Shown here piece by piece: positions 58,961 through 64,000 of a stretch of 64,000 nucleotides of DNA. Source of the DNA: Epiperipatus broadwayi (Eukaryota; Onychophora; Udeonychophora; Euonychophora; Peripatidae); the NCBI GenBank assembly GCA_028023455.1, contig JAQFVV010012394.1, positions 28,663,010 to 28,727,009 on the forward strand. The letters run 5' to 3'. Both the position numbers and the translations under genes were made by a program. The first letter of the stretch is position 1; each line of letters begins with the position of its first letter. The notes beneath the pieces were generated by a model, which made no database searches, was not told the origin of the DNA, and saw only the letters and a program-made list of their open reading frames with translations.

Positions 58961-59117
58961 CTTTTTCCTACCTCTTTTTTTTTTTTACAAAGTTCGAATG
59001 GCAATTATCATTAATGAATGACCTTTTATTATTATTATTACCATCATCATCATCATTATTATTATATATTTACTATCCATACCTAAATGTGTTTTTTTTT
59101 AATATTATTATTATTAG

Positions 59118-59273
59118 TCTTGGTATCGAGGTGTAAAGCAAAGAAGGAGCTACAAAGATAGATTAGATTATCTGAGATCTAATGAACCTGCAGTGGTCAA
59201 ACTCCAATCTTCGGCACGAATGTGGAATTGCAAGAGAAGCTATCAAAAACGAATTCGGTTTTTTAAAGATAAC
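59118..59273 (+). CDS. IQGAP: IQGAP exon k: rest of IQ2 and IQ3
   Basis: 156 nt, phase 0 in and out. With the previous exon it completes IQ2 as IQ|SWYRGVKQR (perfect consensus, split by the intron). IQ3 is VVKLQSSARMWNCKRSY: IQ replaced by LQ and the conserved Gly by Met, as in vertebrate IQGAP1 where IQ3 also reads ARM. Ends RIRFFKDN, after which IQ4 is expected. Acceptor TTATTAG, donor GTAAGT. Confidence 0.96.
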
Positions 59274-59989
59274 GTAAGTATTTTTGCTATTTTTTAAAGA
59301 TTAAAAACTGTTGCTATAATAATATGTAAAAACATAGCCTGTTCAAATTATTGTATATATGCAAATAATTTTTTATATTAAAAAATAATATTAATTTTAT
59401 ATGATGATTTTTTTTGTGGTTCTAGAATTAATTTTAGATATACTTAAAATTTTCAGTTCACTGCATGCATTTTTAACATGCGAATAAAATCGTCTTAAAA
59501 AGTAAATGACCCCTAAGATGTATTTCTGGTATATTACATATGGAAAAGAAAGCATGGAGTTGAATTAATGATACCATGTAGTTGTATTAAATGAGAATAG
59601 ATATATTAATCCCAAAAAATTAACCCATCATGTGATCAACCAGACATCATACAACCTTTATTTATACATTATTATTCTTTAGCAAATTATTTTGCTAATG
59701 TATAGCAATATGTAAGCAAGGATCATGTGATATGGTATTGGTCATATGATATCTTAATGATTTTGTATTGATTCTGGTTAAAGAAATAAAAGTGTCTAAA
59801 GTTATAAATAAATTATGGTCACCATAATATACAGAAACTGAACTGGTTTCAGATCTATATAACTATGTAGACAAATAAGCTTGAACTGAAAAAATTAACA
59901 AGTTTTTCAGTTTGAGGTAGCTTGGTAATATAACAAAAAGTAAAAAATGGTTGCTAGAGGAAAGTTGCATTAGATCCAGAAAGGTCCAA

Positions 59990-60150
59990 ATGTACTATTA
60001 TTCAAAAAAAATCCAAATTTCTCACTGATAAAAGCTATAAGCTAGAAACTAGTCTGGAGATATTTGAATACAACAACACTGAATCAGGATTTATTAAGCG
60101 TTATCATTTGGCATGTGTTGATTAATAATGCTGACTCTAGATGGCATAAA
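59990..60150 (+). repeat. family A relic with decayed hammerhead
   Basis: TTTCTCA, CTGATAA (G8 lost), AGCTATAAGCTA stem II, GAAACTAGTCTGGAGATATT at 60019..60062, then TTTATTAAGCGTTATC..GGCATGTGTTGATTA, an eroded copy of the family A 3' arm. Inactive. Confidence 0.5.
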
Positions 60151-61365
60151 AGTAGTTATAATAGATATATTAATCTTTAATTAATTAAATTTGAATTTTA
60201 TATCTGGACCAAAAATGATAATCTTTAGCCTAACAAATAATGATTAATAATTTTAAATGCATTTATTTGAAAGTAGATGTTGTTAAAACTGTGAATGGCA
60301 GAAATTTGGTATTAGTAATTTGATAGTGGTCGATATTGAATAAAGCTCATGAAGATATGTGAAGGACTGGGACAACTGAAAATTTCAGATTCAGTTAGAA
60401 ATGTATTTGTGAGGGGGTGGTGTCATTTACTGTTTTTTAAAATATCTTTATTTATCTTTAAATTGTATATGGTAATCTGGAAGTTTTAAATATATCTACA
60501 TGGGAAGAAAGAATAATGGTGTTTTTAATTAAATACCATATGATAGTATTTATTAAGACTAGATATATTAATCTTTAATTAAATTTGATGCTTATATCTG
60601 AGCTAAAACTGATATGATAATCTCTAGTTTAATTAAATTATTAATGATAATCATTAATATAATTATCTGAATTGATAGTATCAAAATTGTGAGTGCAATA
60701 AATTTAGTACATTTAGATTAAATTGTAGCTATTAGAATTTTTTATTTTTTTTAATAGCCCTAATAGAATCATTTACAGTTTTTTTAATTGAACTTAATAC
60801 AATGAGTTCTTTCTGTTGCATTATTACTACTAACTGTTTATTTTTTTTCACAAAAATAAGTCAATAACTACATTTATAATAGGAGAAACATAAAAAATTA
60901 AAAATTAATAGAAAATATTTGCATTTTGAATTTTAAGTGTCAAATTAAGTCAATCCACATCTTTGATACGACCCACTTTAGATGAATATAGTAATAACTA
61001 TTATTAATCATTTACTAAATTAGAGATTATCTCTAGCACATGTATAAACTTTAAGACTCAATTAAAGATTAATATATCTGATTTTTTAAAATTAAACACA
61101 CAAACACATGGGGTTATTCACATTTCTTTTTCTCACATGTAATATCTTTATAAATATATTAAATAACCACAGTATAACCACATATTCTTTTAAATTCATA
61201 TAAATAAGGATATATTAATCTTTAAATGAGAATTAAAGTTTATATCTGTTCTAAAGATAATCTCTAGTTTAGTAAATGATTAATAATAGTCAGTACTATA
61301 TTTATCTAAAGTGGATGGTGTCAAAGGTGTGGGTTGAACTAATTTGACCCTTGTAATTCAAAATG
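60150..61365. repeat. family C body, four copies (three +, one -)
   Basis: The unit TATATTAATCTTTAATT...TATATCTG...TAAAGATAATCTCTAGTTTA..AAATGATTAATAAT...GTG...TGAACTAATTTGAC appears at 60160, 60550 and 61205 in plus orientation and at 60945..61090 inverted. The last plus copy leads into the ribozyme at 61431. Confidence 0.55.
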
Positions 61366-61430
61366 TAATTATTTAATAAAGATAAATATTTTTTATATAA
61401 TAGAGATATACATGAGAGATAGTAATCTGG

Positions 61431-61472
61431 ACCAACCGACGAGTGCTGGTTCAGCACGAAATGCATCTTGGT
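61431..61472 (+). ncRNA. hammerhead ribozyme-like motif, family C
   Basis: Stem I ACCAA/TTGGT (5 pairs); core CCGACGA, i.e. C-U-G-A-N-G-A with U4 changed to C; perfect 6-bp stem II GTGCTG/CAGCAC with loop GTT; GAAA; stem III the perfect palindrome ATGCAT; cleavage predicted after C61467 (ATC). Confidence 0.6.
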
Positions 61473-61499
61473 GATCATTTGTCTTTTATTGTATCTTTA

Positions 61500-62780
61500 T
61501 TTATATGAATTTAAAAGAATATGTGGGAATATTAAGGTTATTTAATATATTTGTTTGCATTTTTTTTTTAAAAATAATAATATAAAAACTGAAGGTGACT
61601 ACAGAAGATTTTAAATAAAAGAATAAATACACAGAAGGCATAGATGTAGGTAGCTGGATATTTGGGTGGTAAAATATACAATTTTTCGCTAATAAAAGTG
61701 TCTCAGCTGAAGTAATATTTAGACTACTTTTGATTATAATTATATTTTTCATATCAATTTACAATTCCTTTCTTCCATCAACTTTCACCATCTAAAACTT
61801 CAAATCTATTTCTGAAGCTTTTTCTTAAAGTTTTAGGATTACCTTTCCCCTCTCCAATATCATTCGAAGATTGTAATTTATTATCAATTTTATTCCAAAT
61901 GCCAAGGATGTACTCCATTTAGTTCTCATCAACTGGTTTGTGCGGTTGACTCTTCGACTCCCTGAAAAGTGCGTAGATAATAAAAAGTCATTGGCTTCAT
62001 AATAACTTATTAGATGTTTTGTTTCATTGCTTTCTCAAGTCCGCTTTATCTAATAGCATTTACATATATATATATTTTCAATTTTGTTATTCTAATCATC
62101 CATCAGTTGATGTATTTTATGTACTCGAATTTAGTTTATTGTTATTCGAATCTAAATATTAAATAATTTTTACTTTACTTGCATGAGTTATTAGAGCTTA
62201 ATCAATTTTTATGGTGGTGGAATGAGTGTCCTTAAAATATATAGAAATGCCAACTATTCAAATACATATATTTGTACATATAGTAATGTATTACAGACAA
62301 TATTTAAAAATATACTTATATACATGGATAAATGTAATAATAACACTCATATAAAGTTATATCTCTACATGAAAATATGATCTTGTACATGGACACATGA
62401 ATTTGCATTCTACATAAATGGCAGAGATAATAGAAAATAAACCTTCTGTAATTCATTAAGAAATTTTTTCCCTGAACCACAATAACTATGCAAAAACGAT
62501 GACAGTAATCAAATATGATCCATTAAAAAAAATCAAACTTGGAAAATAGATGACGATATAAGGGAATATAATCATGAAATAGTGAAAATAGTTATAGAAG
62601 TTAATAAAATTTCTCAACTATCATGATATTGGAAGGAAAGCTGTTTCACTAATGCAGAAGAGTAGATGGTATTGCTAAAAAATAATGATAATTATTGTAT
62701 AGTGTTGTGTTTAGTCATGATTATACTTATAAACACAAACGAGTATACACTATATAGATTCAAAACATACACTTGATTTA
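61500..62780. other. intronic sequence without recognised features
   Basis: AT-rich; the minus-strand frame at 61501..61752 is low-complexity. No repeat partner seen. Confidence 0.35.
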
Positions 62781-62789
62781 CAATTACGC

Positions 62790-63070
62790 TTTATAGATAG
62801 ATATACTCCACCGGCTATTATTGGTGAGATATAGTTCCCAGTTCTAGGGTGAACTGTTGAAGAAAGAACTGTACTTGCCTTATAGATTTCCTACTCACTT
62901 CCAGCTATACTTGGCAGCCTTACTTGTGATTAGGTAAGGCAATTATTTCAGCTGTAATGAGAGCTTGCCTTGAGTTGGCTTTGGTTCTGGAAGCTTCCAG
63001 TCCTGAACATGGATTTGCCTCACTGCATAATCATTATCTTGAATAGTTATTGTCTGGAGAATGAGCACTG
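62790..63070. repeat. repeat shared with 4225..4515
   Basis: CACTTCCAGCTATACTTGGCAGCCTTAC, GAGCTTGCCTTGAGTTGGC, AGCTTCCAGTCCTGAAC, TTGCCTCACTGCATA in the same order as the partner. Same orientation. Confidence 0.45.
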
Positions 63071-63139
63071 CTGTTTAGGTTAACAGAAGTTCCCTTTCAC
63101 TGTATATGGAGAATTAGGCTATTATTATTAATGTTTTAC

Positions 63140-63288
63140 AGTTATTCTCTGGAGAATGTGTACGGCCATTCAGTTATATGATCCCGCTCACAAAGAACTA
63201 CTGTCACAAAACTGAAAGACAGAATCTTCATTCTCTCCAACAACAGTTACATAACTGAATGGCCGTATATGTTCTCCAGAGAACAACT
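63140..63288. repeat. inverted repeat, 39-bp arms
   Basis: 63140..63178 (GTTATTCTCTGGAGAA, GTACGGCCATTCAGTTAT) is inverted at 63251..63288 with few changes; the loop is about 72 bp. Related words (GTTATTGTCTGGAGAATGAG) also occur at 63045, so the unit is repeated. Confidence 0.6.
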
Positions 63289-63429
63289 CTCAAACCTGAA
63301 AGGCAGTATATACTTTTTTCCAGAGAACAACTGTTAAACCCGAATAACAATAACCTGATTCTCCATATGTGATCTATAAAGAACTACTGTAACTTAGACC
63401 TACTCATTTGCTTCCAAGAGCAATTTATC

Positions 63430-63575
63430 TTCATACCTTTTCTAGAGCCATCTGCTGGAAGTTTGAGTAATCAGTGGACACTAAATGGTATAATGCTGTA
63501 AAATATCTATCTTCAGATCAATCAATGTCCAGCTTTTGCTTTCATCAGTGAAAATCTTAAGATTTTTTTTTTTTT
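63430..63575 (-). repeat. hammerhead-family relic, minus strand
   Basis: Minus strand: TTTTCA, CTGATGA (63543..63549), AAGC/GCT stem II, then GGACATTGATT in place of GAAAC...GTC; further on CAGAAGATA and a CCACTGATTACTC-like arm (plus: GAGTAATCAGTGGACAC). Degenerate. Confidence 0.35.
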
Positions 63576-63975
63576 AAAAAAAATTAAGATTATTAGCTTG
63601 TGCAAATATATTAGTTTCAGCTTTGTATCAGTAGTGGAATTGAAGAATTTCCATTTCTAGTAATTCAGTCTCGTAGTTGAAATCTCTACAGATTCCTCTA
63701 TGACATTTCATTAATAGCAAAGATGTCTAAAAAAAATCCATAGGCTGAATAAATAAATACTTTTTTCTACTTATTTTTTTTTTGTTGTTGTTGTTAATTT
63801 TATAATAATAATAATATTCTATAAAATGTTCTGTTTTTATTTTTTGAAAATAGTATGCACAATTAAAAAAAATAAATAAATATTGTTACCATTTTTTCAA
63901 ATTACTATGTATCATGAAGGAGACAAACTTATTGGAAATATGACTCTATTTCTTTTCAGATAAATAAATCCCTTA

Positions 63976-64000
63976 ATGACTGATATTAATTATTTTTTAG
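63976..64000 (+). other. branch site, polypyrimidine tract and acceptor at window end
   Basis: GACTGAT (branch-site-like), TATTAATTATTTTTTAG; the AG is the last two bases. Given that exon k ends in phase 0 after FFKDN, the exon with IQ4 should start at the next base, outside this window. Confidence 0.7.

Larger units (their letters stand above)
1862..59273 (+). other. IQGAP: IQGAP-family gene, internal portion: 11 coding exons
   Basis: IQGAP proteins are actin- and Cdc42/Rac-binding scaffolds of the cell cortex that bind calmodulin through IQ motifs. Eleven exons of 94, 161, 40, 164, 82, 164, 97, 168, 143, 171 and 156 nt join without a stop into 480 codons. Order of parts: four IQGAP coiled-coil repeats, WW domain, IQ1, IQ2, IQ3; this matches roughly residues 330-800 of vertebrate IQGAP1 as I know the family. 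Intron lengths are 803, 7845, 2745, 4435, 11262, 6553, 7728, 10263, 493 and 3845 bp, plus at least 4727 bp of the last. Start codon, calponin-homology domain, IQ4 and GAP-related domain are outside. Many invertebrates have a single IQGAP, so a vertebrate paralogue number is not implied. Confidence 0.95.

Noticed and set aside
1-64000. A prokaryotic or viral genome segment
   Set aside because: Spliced gene structure with GT-AG introns, LINE/PLE/SINE repeats and microsatellites are only consistent with an animal nuclear genome.

Overview
The window is a 64-kb, strongly AT-rich piece of an animal genome carrying the middle of one spliced gene on the + strand, an IQGAP-family (IQGAP1-like) scaffold protein. 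Eleven consecutive coding exons (1862..59273) splice into a continuous 1440-nt, 480-codon reading frame with consensus GT-AG junctions and compatible phases. They encode four copies of the IQGAP coiled-coil repeat, then the WW domain, then IQ motifs 1-3. The 5' part (calponin-homology domain) and the 3' part (IQ4, RasGAP-related domain, RasGAP C-terminus) lie outside. The last base of the window is the G of a splice acceptor, so the next exon should begin at the next base.

The organism is best described as an invertebrate metazoan, probably a lophotrochozoan; a mollusc such as a cephalopod would fit. The reasons are introns of up to 11 kb filled with retroelements, RTE-type and Penelope-type retroelements together, and a TTAGGG-like interstitial array. 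No single feature fixes the species.

The introns (about 97% of the window) hold many repeats: 3' tails of an RTE-like LINE ending in TGATGA microsatellites (six copies, four of them +), remnants of two other LINEs, Penelope-like element (PLE) C-termini with GIY-YIG-like motifs, an LTR-retrotransposon gag flanked by inverted LTR-like arms, a gag-like remnant with a primer-binding-like site, several terminal-inverted-repeat elements, a hAT-like MITE, and a tRNA-derived SINE with poly(A) and an 11-bp target duplication.

The most striking content is a set of hammerhead-ribozyme-like motifs. At least three interspersed families carry a hammerhead core (CTGANGA, stem II, GAAA) followed by a palindromic hexamer in place of stem III (ACTAGT, ACCGGT/ACTGGT, ATGCAT) and a stem I that pairs across the core. 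Families A and B are usually arranged as head-to-head inverted dimers, and one (22610..23697) has near-identical direct repeats 456 bp apart, as expected of a multimeric, circular-RNA-derived (retrozyme-like) insertion. PLE coding fragments occur in the same introns, one with a degenerate hammerhead just downstream, which links the ribozymes to Penelope-type retrotransposition.
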